Source of the DNA: DATKKM01 sp036741795
GTDB taxonomy: Bacteria > Chloroflexota > Dehalococcoidia > SM23-28-2 > RBG-16-64-32
DNA: 20,237 bases
NCBI GenBank assembly: GCA_036741795.1
Contig: DAINRO010000046.1
Coordinates: 1 to 20,237 of the forward strand
Direction: 5' to 3'
Within the stretch, counting starts at the first letter, position 1. Each line of letters opens with the position of its first letter. The notes below the pieces were generated by a model. The model ran no database searches. It saw only the letters and a list, made by a program, of their open reading frames with translations, and was not told the origin of the DNA. This document shows, piece after piece, positions 8,039 to 14,907 of this stretch. The translations under genes were made by a program, and so were the position numbers.

Positions 8039-9797
8039 GCCGGTCCGACGAAAGATCCCCGTACAGCAACCCCGAGCAAATGAACCCCAGCGGGAACAAC
8101 ACCAATACGTAGAGCATGGTGAGCAACGGGTAGATCGTCTGCAGCACCGGCGGCTCCAGGAGCACCAGCGCTGCGAACGTCAGGAATGGCCCCGGCAGCC
8201 CGATCAACAGGCCGATGAGCGCGACCACGAAGAACGTCCGCAGCCAGCGCCCCTTCACGACGTAAGCGCTCCGTTTCATGGAACTCACGGCCCTGTGGTC
8301 GTCGATGATCACGGCNNNNNNNNNNNNNNNNNNNNNNNNNNNNNNNNNNNNNNNNNNNNNNNNNNNNNNNNNNNNNNNNNNNNNNNNNNNNNNNNNNNNN
8401 NNNNNNNNNNNNNNNGACATCCCGATGATCTGCATGAACGGCTCGGCGACGCTGCTGTTCACGATGTCGTCCAGCGAGTTCAGGCCAAAGGCCTGGTCGA
8501 GCGCCATGAACCCAACCGAGATGGGCACGAAGACGAGGCCGACAAGCATCCACAGCCACCAGTGCATCGCGTACAGGCGCAGCGGAGAGCGGGCAAGCTG
8601 CCTTATTCGCCGCTCCTTGCGGAGAAATCCAGGCCCGGGCGGCACATAAGCGCGGCCAGCCTCCGACCGGGATCGGCCTACCAGCCCGTCGGGCACGCCG
8701 TTAAAGAGGACGAGCCCGGCCAGGACCATGGTGACCAGGATCGCGCTGCCGACAGGGATCGGGTACTCGACGAAGAAGATCATGAAGTCGGACCCGGCGT
8801 TAACGACGGTGCAGAAGAAGCCGCTGGGATCGATGCCAAGCACGGAATCGGGCACCTTGTCGCTGAAGTCGCGCTGCTGGTTGGCGTATTCGAACGGATC
8901 GACCCACCGCGGCCGCACCGGCGGCCCCTGCGGCCCGGAGAAGATGCTGTTCCGGTCGATCTCACCCCAGGCGCCCTCGAATGACATCCAGGCGTTGGGA
9001 TCGTCCGGATCTGTCGGCGGCTCGTTCGGCAGATAGACGATCTCCGGCTCCACGGTCCGGTGCGGCCCCGTCGTGGGATCGCAGCCGAAGACCTGGCCGC
9101 GCTTCGCCACCCCCATGAACACGCCCTCGGAATAGAAGGAGGCGTGCGAACCGGTGGTCACGTAAACCACCGGGTGCGTTTCGTCGATCTTTTGAAGCTT
9201 CTTGTCGGTCCACCCGGACTGCTCGCCGCCGGCGTGGCTCGAGTAGACAGTGCGCGTCGGGTCGGTCTGGAGCGCCTCCTCGATCGTGAAGACGTCGTCC
9301 CACAGGACCTGGATCATCTCCCAGTCGCCCTCGTGCTTGTTGGCGAAGTCGTTGTAGTAGTAGTAGAACCAGTAGCCGATCCCCAGCCCTTCGCCTTCCT
9401 CCGTGGTGGCGTTGGCGTAGATGGTGGGCTCGAACCCCTCGCGGAAACGCAGATAGTCCTGCTCGTAGCGGCATCCGGGACGCCGCGGGTTGCCGGGGAA
9501 GTTGAGGTAGTACTCCTCGCCGAGGCCCATCAGGTCGCCTGGCTCCGGCGCCGTCTTGATGAGCTCCCTCTCGGGCCACTTCATCAACTCGACGTCGGGG
9601 TTCCCGAAGAGGATGTCGAGGCTCGCCGGGTCGTAGACGTTACCCGACTTGCTGCAGGGTATGCGTTGGAGCGTTAACTTGAGGAACGGCTTGTACTTCT
9701 CGGCCAGTTCCTCCTCGGGTGACAGTTGCGCCGCCGTATCCAGCGGCTCATCGGCACGGGCCGGAAGCGGAGTGGCCACGGCCGGCAACAGCAGCAC
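8025..9797 (-). CDS. Vps62-related secreted/membrane protein, interrupted by assembly gap
   Basis: A signal-peptide-like start is followed by a Vps62-like domain (about 35-330), with WFYYYYNDF, HEGDWE (155-160), HAGGEQSGW and THPVVYVTTGSHASFYSEG. This domain is named for a yeast vacuolar sorting protein and its molecular role is unclear. Membrane segments follow at about 340-366 and 411-432. The gap falls in the membrane part, and after it come two or more further helices. The frame stays open on both sides if the gap is exactly 100 bases, but that length is probably a placeholder. The start is uncertain: GTG at 9797 gives a very short signal sequence. In-frame CTG at 9839, 2 bases after the upstream stop, would add an Arg-containing n-region typical of signal peptides. 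Confidence 0.72.
   Translation of the reverse strand: MLLLPAVATPLPARADEPLDTAAQLSPEEELAEKYKPFLKLTLQRIPCSKSGNVYDPASLDILFGNPDVELMKWPERELIKTAPEPGDLMGLGEEYYLNFPGNPRRPGCRYEQDYLRFREGFEPTIYANATTEEGEGLGIGYWFYYYYNDFANKHEGDWEMIQVLWDDVFTIEEALQTDPTRTVYSSHAGGEQSGWTDKKLQKIDETHPVVYVTTGSHASFYSEGVFMGVAKRGQVFGCDPTTGPHRTVEPEIVYLPNEPPTDPDDPNAWMSFEGAWGEIDRNSIFSGPQGPPVRPRWVDPFEYANQQRDFSDKVPDSVLGIDPSGFFCTVVNAGSDFMIFFVEYPIPVGSAILVTMVLAGLVLFNGVPDGLVGRSRSEAGRAYVPPGPGFLRKERRIRQLARSPLRLYAMHWWLWMLVGLVFVPISVGFMALDQAFGLNSLDDIVNSSVAEPFMQIIGMXXXXXXXXXXXXXXXXXXXXXXXXXXXXXXXXXXAVIIDDHRAVSSMKRSAYVVKGRWLRTFFVVALIGLLIGLPGPFLTFAALVLLEPPVLQTIYPLLTMLYVLVLFPLGFICSGLLYGDLSSDRPNVP
8316..8415. other. 100-base run of N (scaffold gap)
   Basis: Exactly 100 N characters, the usual placeholder for a gap of unknown size. 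It removes part of the membrane region of the Vps62-like gene, so the length and the continuity of that gene are not certain. Confidence 0.99.
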
Positions 9798-9841
9798 AAG
9801 CGCCGCGATGGTGGCGCGGATGTATACGGGCCTCGCCAGGA

Positions 9842-10759
9842 TCAGATCTTCCCGATCAAACTCTTCAGGAGATCGCGCGTGCGCTTCAGGGAACCCTCGG
9901 GGTCATCGCCGACGGGGAACTCGCCCGCCACGAAATCCGTCGCGCCCGCTTCTGCCAGCTCACGCAGCCGCCGCTCTACCTCCGCCTCGTTGCCCACCAC
10001 GGCGACGTCTGCCGGCCCGCCCGCGCCTTCGATGTTCAACATCCGCTGGTAGTTCGGCAGCGTGCCGTAGATCGCGAACGAGCGCGCGGCCCGTTCGCGG
10101 GCCTCGTCGGCGTTGTCCCAGACGGCGACCGGAAGCGCGCAGACCACGCGCGGCGCTGGCTTACCCGCCTCGGATGCGGCCTTCGTTATTCGTGGAACAA
10201 TGTGCGACTCCAGCGTCTTAGCGCCCACCATCCACGTGACGGTGCCGTCCGTCATCGTCCCTGCCATCTTGAGCATGACCGGCGCGAGCGCCGCGATCAG
10301 CACCGGCGGCTTCTTCTCCACCGGCACCGCCACGCTGAGTTGGACCTTGTAGTTCTCTCCCTGGAAGCTCGCTGCGCCGGTGTCGATCAGCGAGTTGAGG
10401 ATCGTGAGGTACTCTCGCATGTGCACGGCCGGACGGTCGTAAGAGAGGCCCCACATGCCCTCAACCACCGGAGCGTGCGAGAGCCCGATCCCAAGGTTGA
10501 AGCGTCCGCCCGTCGCAGCTTGCGTCGTCAGTGCCTGTTGCGCCATCACGTGCGGGTGACGCGGGTACGTGGGTACAACAGAGGTGCCGAACTCGATGCG
10601 CGAGGTCTTGTCCCCTGCTATCGCGATGCATGTAAGTACGTCGGGCCCAAATATCTGTCCATACCAGATCCCGTCGAACCCGTCCTCCTCCGCCTTGACC
10701 GCCGCCTGGACGTGGGCGTCTACACCCATCTGTCCGCCGAAGAATATCGAAAGTTTCAC
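9842..10759 (-). CDS. LLM class F420-dependent oxidoreductase
   Basis: The 305-residue product belongs to the luciferase-like monooxygenase (TIM-barrel) family, in a group that uses reduced or oxidised coenzyme F420. Recognisable parts are the N-terminal KLSIFFGG strand, DGFDGIWYGQ, FGTSVVPTYPRHPHVMAQQA, the glycine-rich NLGIGLSH and a C-terminal GATDFVAGEFP region. The substrate is unknown. The start is GTG at 10759, preceded by AGGAGG (10765-10770) with 5 bases between. The frame extends upstream to 11074, but that extension crosses the riboswitch locus and looks random. Cofactor support comes from npdG and cofE elsewhere in the window. The Vps62-like gene follows by 44 bases, so co-transcription is likely. 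Confidence 0.87.
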   Translation of the reverse strand: MKLSIFFGGQMGVDAHVQAAVKAEEDGFDGIWYGQIFGPDVLTCIAIAGDKTSRIEFGTSVVPTYPRHPHVMAQQALTTQAATGGRFNLGIGLSHAPVVEGMWGLSYDRPAVHMREYLTILNSLIDTGAASFQGENYKVQLSVAVPVEKKPPVLIAALAPVMLKMAGTMTDGTVTWMVGAKTLESHIVPRITKAASEAGKPAPRVVCALPVAVWDNADEARERAARSFAIYGTLPNYQRMLNIEGAGGPADVAVVGNEAEVERRLRELAEAGATDFVAGEFPVGDDPEGSLKRTRDLLKSLIGKI

Positions 10760-10787
10760 GTGTGCCTCCTGTCGTCCCCAAGAGCAT

Positions 10788-10812
10788 ATTGCCGCTTGCG
10801 GCAGGCGGCAAT
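10788..10812. repeat. Inverted repeat in the LLM/riboswitch divergent region
   Basis: ATTGCCGC (10788-10795) and GCGGCAAT (10805-10812) form an 8-bp inverted repeat around a 9-base loop. A competing inner hairpin, GCCGC (10791-10795) with GCGGC (10798-10802), is also possible. It lies about 30 bases upstream of the LLM gene start and could be an operator. No regulator is identified. Confidence 0.35.
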
Positions 10813-10858
10813 GAACCATTTGTGAACATATTTGTAACGATGATGTAACCACGGTACG

Positions 10859-10887
10859 TTGAAAAAATGTGGTAGTAGTGCTAGCTT
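10859..10887 (+). promoter_or_regulatory. Putative promoter upstream of the c-di-AMP riboswitch
   Basis: TTGAAA (10859-10864) and TAGCTT (10882-10887) are separated by 17 bases. The predicted start near 10894 coincides with the 5' strand of the riboswitch P1 stem, which supports the placement. The -10 element is only a moderate match. Confidence 0.45.
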
Positions 10888-10888
10888 G

Positions 10889-11017
10889 AGGCTGGCCTAA
10901 TCCTCGCCCGGATGGCGGGGAGCGGGGGATCCACCGCCGCAAAGGGGGTGAATCCGCCGAAAGGCGGAAGGGCAGTTGCCTCTCAGCCCTAACCCGACAG
11001 CTAACCTCGCAGGCCAC
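10889..11017 (+). ncRNA. Cyclic di-AMP (ydaO/yuaA) riboswitch
   Basis: This leader carries the conserved blocks of the ydaO/yuaA c-di-AMP aptamer in order. They are a GGGGGATCCACC segment near 10924, GGGGGTGAATCC (10924-10955 region), a variable hairpin GCCGAAAGGC and a CAGCCCTAACCCGACAGC block. These are followed by TAACCTCGCAGGC near 11002. The closing P1 stem is GGCCT (10894-10898) with AGGCC (11011-11015). In known cases ligand binding usually lowers expression of downstream genes. The first gene downstream on this strand is the zinc-ribbon ORF (11113), then the universal stress protein. A short hairpin (AGACG/CGTCT, 11020-11035) and a bulged GC stem (11042-11070) follow without an obvious U-run, so the expression platform is unclear. 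Confidence 0.92.
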
Positions 11018-11100
11018 TGAGACGGCCAATCGTCTTGCACGCCGGCAGCGCACCCCACTATTCGCGCCGGACACAGCGAGTCAACTGGTCCGCTACGTAC

Positions 11101-11106
11101 AGGAGG
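11101..11106 (+). promoter_or_regulatory. RBS that sets the TTG start of the zinc-ribbon gene
   Basis: AGGAGG lies 6 bases before an in-frame TTG at 11113. This is better placed than anything before the ATG candidates at 11035 or 11146, so it decides the start. Confidence 0.7.
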
Positions 11107-11112
11107 TACGGC

Positions 11113-11370
11113 TTGCGTTACTTTCCTCGGCGGGCGTCCCGCAAGATGGACATTTCCTTACTGCTCAAGGTGTGTCCAAACTGCCTTGGAGACCTTGTCC
11201 ACCGTTCGGACCTATCTGGAGACTATTTCCATTGCTTGCAGTGCAACGGCCGGGCGACGTTCGGTATGCACGCAGACCGGTTGACGGGCGTGCGCAACAT
11301 CGCGGAGACGATTGCGAGTCCGCTCACGACCCCGCCAGGGCTGCTGCCGCCCAGCATCACTATCCCCTGA
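11113..11370 (+). CDS. Small zinc-ribbon protein under c-di-AMP riboswitch
   Basis: The 85-residue protein starts at TTG behind a strong AGGAGG. It contains one zinc-ribbon-like unit, CPNC...CLQC (two CxxC pairs about 19 residues apart), in its centre, followed by a polar and proline-rich tail. I do not recognise a family. Such short ribbons often bind nucleic acid or another protein. An ATG at 11146 (MDISLLLK) is an alternative start giving 74 residues, just before the ribbon. It is the first gene after the c-di-AMP riboswitch and lies 127 bases before the universal stress protein gene, so it is probably part of the same regulated transcript. That the ORF is real rests on the RBS, the intact ribbon and its position. 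Confidence 0.65.
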   Translation: MRYFPRRASRKMDISLLLKVCPNCLGDLVHRSDLSGDYFHCLQCNGRATFGMHADRLTGVRNIAETIASPLTTPPGLLPPSITIP

Positions 11371-11417
11371 CCCGCGTGTCCCGGCACCCGAATCGATAGC
11401 GTCTCCGGTCGAACCCT

Positions 11418-11435
11418 GCGCATCCGGTGATGCGC
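11418..11435 (+). repeat. Small hairpin between zinc-ribbon and stress-protein genes
   Basis: GCGCATC (11418-11424) and GATGCGC (11429-11435) form a perfect 7-bp stem with a CGGT loop. No T-run follows, so it is not a standard terminator. It may act as an mRNA-processing or weak attenuation element. Confidence 0.35.
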
Positions 11436-11497
11436 GAACCTGAACGTGCTATCGTTGTGGGCGTTCACGTGATCAGCATTTTGCCGGAGTACCCCTT

Positions 11498-12400
11498 CTG
11501 AAGAAGATCGTCGTTCCCCTCGACGGGTCGGACACTGCGGCTGCGGTTATCCCGTTCGTGCTTGAGATAGCATCGCTCAGCGGTGCGGAGTTGCTCCTTT
11601 CCATGGTCGTTCAGGCGGTGGGTGCCTGGGACTCTACGCTGACGCTACAAACGATGGAGCGAGATGAGGAACTCGTACGCCAGTACTTATCGGAACAGGT
11701 AGAGGAGCTTCGGGCTGCGGGCGCCAGCGCGAAAATGGCATTTACCCGCGGCGAGGCAGCGGAGGGGATCCTCAGCATCGCCGAACGCGAAGGCGCCGAC
11801 CTGGTCGCGATCGGTACTCATGGGCGCTCCGGGGTAACTCGCTGGCTGTTCGGGAGCGTTGCGTCGCGGGTGCTGGAGTCCTCTCCGATTCCGGTACTAT
11901 TCCTCCACCCACGAACGGGCGAGGACAAGGGAGCGCCTGGACCGGTCATCAAGAAGATACTTGTGCCGGTGGATGGGTCGGAGGTGGCCGCATCGGTGAT
12001 CCCCGCGATCGAGGGTTTCGCCAGGACCATGGGGGCAAGCCTGGTGTTCTTCAGTGCCGTCGCACCGATCACAACCTATCCAGGGTTCGAGTCCTCTCAA
12101 GGAGCGGCGATAGGAGACGTGATGGGGGAGATCCTGGAGCAGGCGAAGACGGTTACAGGCCGCGCCGCGGAGGGTGCCGTAGCTAACGGCATCGAAGCGA
12201 CCTCGGCAGTGGTACTCTCCTCGGCCGTCGACGGCATATTGCAGGCCGCGGACGAGACGAACGCTGATCTTATCGCGATCGCAACGCATGGGCGCGGAGG
12301 GCTTGGCCGTGCCGTACTGGGTAGCGTCGCCGATGGCGTCGTGCGCCGGAGCGCCGATAGGCCCGTGCTGGTAATCAGGCCAGCTGGCGCCACCGACTAG
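11498..12400 (+). CDS. Tandem-domain universal stress protein (UspA family)
   Basis: Two UspA domains in tandem make about 300 residues. The first begins LKKIVVPLDGSD and ends GTHGRSGVTRWLFGSVA...VLFLHP. The second begins IKKILVPVDGSE and ends ATHGRGGLGRAVLGSVA...PVLVIRP. Both keep the GxxGx9GS nucleotide-binding motif of ATP-binding USPs. The first ATG/GTG/TTG-type codon in frame (11558) would remove the first beta strand and its PLDGS motif. No conventional start exists between the upstream stop (11441) and that point. CTG at 11498 with GGAG (11486-11489) 8 bases upstream restores a complete domain, so I use it. The gene lies downstream of the c-di-AMP riboswitch and converges with the ABC-F gene with no space for a terminator. 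Confidence 0.85.
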   Translation: MKKIVVPLDGSDTAAAVIPFVLEIASLSGAELLLSMVVQAVGAWDSTLTLQTMERDEELVRQYLSEQVEELRAAGASAKMAFTRGEAAEGILSIAEREGADLVAIGTHGRSGVTRWLFGSVASRVLESSPIPVLFLHPRTGEDKGAPGPVIKKILVPVDGSEVAASVIPAIEGFARTMGASLVFFSAVAPITTYPGFESSQGAAIGDVMGEILEQAKTVTGRAAEGAVANGIEATSAVVLSSAVDGILQAADETNADLIAIATHGRGGLGRAVLGSVADGVVRRSADRPVLVIRPAGATD

Positions 12401-12401
12401 T

Positions 12402-14000
12402 TCAGACCGGGTTGTCCTTGCGGAGGTCCATCAGCTCCCGGCAGTCCCCGTCGATGACTTCGTAGACGCGCGTGGCCACTTTCTCCAGCAACCCCGGGTC
12501 GTGGGCGGCGCAGATTATCGTGCCGTCGTACTTAGCCAGTACGTCGATCAGCTTGCGCCGCGTTGTCCGGTCGAGGTGGTTCGTGGGCTCGTCGAGGATG
12601 AGGACGTTGCTGGGTTGGAGGGTGAGCTTCGCGAGCGCCAGCCGGCTTCGCTCGCCGCCGGAAAGCATGCTTACGCGCTTGTAGACGTCATCGCCGCGGA
12701 AAAGGAAGTTGCCGAGAATCGTCCGCATTCTCGTTTCCGTTTCGTCCGGGGCCACGAGTCGGACCTCCTCAAGGGGGCTGGACTCCGGGTCGAGTGCCTC
12801 GTCCTGGTGCTGGTCGTAGTAACCGCGGCGGGCCAGTTCGGCCCAGCGGACCGATCCCTGGACGGGTTCGAGGAAGCCCGCGGCAATCTTGAGGAGGGTA
12901 CTCTTACCGCTGCCGTTGGGCCCGACGAGGATGACCTTCTGTCCGCGCTCGACGTGGAGATTGACGTCGATGAGGACCACGTGGTCGCCCTTGCGTCCAT
13001 CGGGGTAGGAGTGGCCGACCGCTTCCATGACGAGGACGCCGTTCTCGGTGCGGCCCTTCGCCTCGAGTCCGATGTGGACCTCGGAGTCCTTCTTGGGGCG
13101 GTCGATCCGTTCGATCTTCGCGACAGCCTTTTCGCGGCTCTTCACGCTGGTGGCTTTGCTCTGCTTGGCGCGAAAGCGGTCGATGAACCGCTGCTGGCGG
13201 GCCAACTCGCGTTCCTGCCGTCCCGCGGCCTTGTCCTGTTGCATCAGGCGCTCGGCTTTCACCCGCTGGTACTCGCTGTAGTTGCCGGCGTAGCTCTCCA
13301 CCATGCCGTCGCGCAGCTCGAGGATGCGGGTGGCAACGCGGTCCAGGAACTCCGCATCGTGAGTCACGATGAGAAGGCTGCCTTTGTAGTCGAGCAGATC
13401 CTCGATGAGCCAGTCCTGCGCCGACCTGTCGAGATGGTTTGTGGGCTCGTCGAGGAGCATGTTTTCCGGCTGCCGGACGAGCACCTTGGCGAGCGCGATG
13501 CGCATCTGCCAGCCACCGCTGAATTCTCCGCAGAGCTTGGCGTGATCGGCGGGCTCGAAGCCGAGACCCTGCAGGACGCGGCCGATGCGCGACTCCACGC
13601 GGTAGCCATCCAGGCGTTCGAACTCTGCGAACATTTCCGCCTGCTCGTCGACGAGGTTGTCGATATCGCCGGATCCGGATTCCAGTTCGCCGGCGATCTG
13701 GTTGAGCCGGAGATCGACCCCACGGGCCTCAGGGAAGGAGGTCCACATCTCTTCCAGCAGCGTCCGGTCGTCGACGAGGCCAGCCTCCTGCTTGAGATAC
13801 CCCGGCTGCCCGCCGCCCTTCCAACCGCCAGTACCCTCGTAGTCCGGGTCCTCACCGGCGAGGATGCGCAACAGCGTGGTCTTTCCCGACCCGTTGGGGC
13901 CGACGAGGCCGGCACGCTCCCCCTTGCCGACCACGAACGAGATGTCGACAAGGACTTCGAGCGGGCCATATGACCGGGCAATTGATTCAGCGAACAACAT
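12402..14000 (-). CDS. ABC-F family ATPase
   Basis: The 532-residue protein has two ABC ATPase domains and no membrane segments, as in ABC-F translation factors (EttA/Uup/YdiF group). Domain 1 has Walker A GPNGSGKTT (about 34-42), signature SGGWQMR (about 161) and Walker B LLDEPTNHLD (about 182-191). A charged linker follows (about 242-300). Domain 2 has GPNGSGKST (about 360-368), LSGGERSR (about 446-453) and LILDEPTNHLD (about 467-477). Members act on the ribosome to relieve stalling or give antibiotic protection; which role applies here cannot be told. The frame is open to 14111, but that extension is the tRNA-Sec gene. The ATG at 14000 starts the conserved MLFAESIARSYG strand and lies 21 bases past the tRNA 3' end. 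Confidence 0.92.
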   Translation of the reverse strand: MLFAESIARSYGPLEVLVDISFVVGKGERAGLVGPNGSGKTTLLRILAGEDPDYEGTGGWKGGGQPGYLKQEAGLVDDRTLLEEMWTSFPEARGVDLRLNQIAGELESGSGDIDNLVDEQAEMFAEFERLDGYRVESRIGRVLQGLGFEPADHAKLCGEFSGGWQMRIALAKVLVRQPENMLLDEPTNHLDRSAQDWLIEDLLDYKGSLLIVTHDAEFLDRVATRILELRDGMVESYAGNYSEYQRVKAERLMQQDKAAGRQERELARQQRFIDRFRAKQSKATSVKSREKAVAKIERIDRPKKDSEVHIGLEAKGRTENGVLVMEAVGHSYPDGRKGDHVVLIDVNLHVERGQKVILVGPNGSGKSTLLKIAAGFLEPVQGSVRWAELARRGYYDQHQDEALDPESSPLEEVRLVAPDETETRMRTILGNFLFRGDDVYKRVSMLSGGERSRLALAKLTLQPSNVLILDEPTNHLDRTTRRKLIDVLAKYDGTIICAAHDPGLLEKVATRVYEVIDGDCRELMDLRKDNPV

Positions 14001-14021
14001 TTGATGTGACCTTGAGACTCG

Positions 14022-14115
14022 TGGCGGGAGTGCATGGGAGTCGAACCCACCCCCCGGCGACGCCGGGGCACACGGTTTTGAAGACCGGGAGGCCCACCGG
14101 GACCCTTCCACCCCC
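14022..14115 (-). tRNA. selC: tRNA-Sec (anticodon UCA)
   Basis: The 94-base gene folds as a bacterial selenocysteine tRNA. It has a long acceptor stem (14115-14108 with 14033-14026; seven pairs, then a G-G mismatch at the eighth) and an unusual 6-bp D stem with a 4-base loop (14105-14100/14095-14090). The anticodon loop is CTTCAAA, with UCA at 14081-14079. A long variable arm has a 7-bp stem (14068-14062/14058-14052). The T arm is GTGGG-TTCGACT-CCCAT, followed by discriminator G and an encoded CCA. The 6-bp D stem, long variable arm and UCA anticodon together exclude ordinary suppressor, Ser or Leu tRNAs. It inserts selenocysteine at recoded UGA and needs SelA, SelB and SelD, none of which is in this window. 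Confidence 0.93.
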
Positions 14116-14120
14116 GTAGT

Positions 14121-14150
14121 AGGGTACAGTCCGGCTGCAGCGGTTGTCAG
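14121..14150 (-). promoter_or_regulatory. Putative promoter of the tRNA-Sec gene
   Basis: In the 38-base gap between cofE and the tRNA, CTGACA (14150-14145) and TACCCT (14126-14121) are 18 bases apart on the minus strand. The expected transcription start would fall at or next to the mature tRNA 5' end (14115). The -10 match is moderate. The tRNA may instead be processed from the npdG-cofE transcript. Confidence 0.4.
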
Positions 14151-14153
14151 CGG

Positions 14154-14900
14154 CTAGCGGAAGAGGTCGTTCTCTCTCGCGCGAACGATGTCTCGGGCCG
14201 ATCCTTCGCCCCGCGGGTAGTCGTAACCACGGACGATCGTGACCGGGACGCCGTCGAGCTTGTTCTGGACGAGTTCGGCCGCTGCTGCCAGTTCGTCCGC
14301 GACGCAGAGGGTGCTGACCCGGAGTTCGTATCCGAAGGAGTCGCTCTGGCCCACGTAGTCCACGAACGGGAGAATCCCAGCGAGCCCAATCGCAACGTTC
14401 GTATGCCCCTCGCGCCATGCCCGCCCGAACGTGTCCGAGATGATCACGGCGACATCAGCGCCCGTCGCTTGCCTGACCGCATCCCGGATCTCGCGGGCCG
14501 AGCGGTCCGGGTCTTCGGGGAGGAGGCAAACCGTACCTTCCGGCCCGACGTTCGAGGCGTCGATGCCGGCGTTGGCGCAGACAAATCCGTGCTTCGTCTC
14601 GGTGATGAGGACGGGGCCACGTTGTCTTACGATGCCATTGCTCTCCCGCAGGATGAGTTCAACGAGGCGAGGATCTTTTTCCGTCTCCGCGGCCAGACGC
14701 TCTGCTTCGGCAGAGGGCGTGACCGTGTCCAGGGCGATCACACGTCCCTCCGCTTTGGACACGATCTTTTGAGTGACAACAAGGACATCACCGGATTCGA
14801 GGCCGGCACCATCCAGTGCCGCATCGGCGATTAACCGGGCGGCGTCATCCCCGGACTTGACCTCGGGGATGCCGGTCAACGGGATGACCGTTATCGACAC
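14154..14900 (-). CDS. cofE: Coenzyme F420-0:L-glutamate ligase
   Basis: The 248-residue protein is CofE, the GTP-dependent enzyme that adds gamma-linked glutamates to F420-0. Family features include the N-terminal PLTGIPEVKSGDD segment, VVTQKIVSKAEGR (about 42-54) and ITETKHGFVCANAGIDASNV (about 99-118). LLPEDPDRSAREIR and ISDTFGRAWREGHTNVAIG follow. It is the stand-alone form; the C-terminal nitroreductase-like domain found in actinobacterial FbiB is absent. The start is GTG at 14900, and its AGGAG overlaps the stop codon of npdG, so the two are co-translated as an F420 operon. Confidence 0.93.
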   Translation of the reverse strand: MSITVIPLTGIPEVKSGDDAARLIADAALDGAGLESGDVLVVTQKIVSKAEGRVIALDTVTPSAEAERLAAETEKDPRLVELILRESNGIVRQRGPVLITETKHGFVCANAGIDASNVGPEGTVCLLPEDPDRSAREIRDAVRQATGADVAVIISDTFGRAWREGHTNVAIGLAGILPFVDYVGQSDSFGYELRVSTLCVADELAAAAELVQNKLDGVPVTIVRGYDYPRGEGSARDIVRARENDLFR

Positions 14901-14907
14901 AGCGCTC

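Noticed and set aside
10760..11074. N-terminal extension of the LLM oxidoreductase
   Set aside because: It crosses the riboswitch and its promoter on the other strand and has no family similarity; the GTG at 10759 has an ideal RBS.
9842..11373. Read-through of TGA stops as selenocysteine (LLM oxidoreductase, zinc-ribbon gene)
   Set aside because: The sequence after the TGA codons shows no continuation of the protein family and no obvious SECIS-like hairpin directly downstream.
12501..13973. 490-codon open frame on the plus strand opposite the ABC-F gene
   Set aside because: It is an antisense shadow of a gene with strong ABC-F motifs, and the translation has no recognisable domain.
14001..14111. 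37-residue N-terminal extension of the ABC-F protein
   Set aside because: The extension is the tRNA-Sec gene translated in frame; the conserved domain starts at the ATG at 14000.
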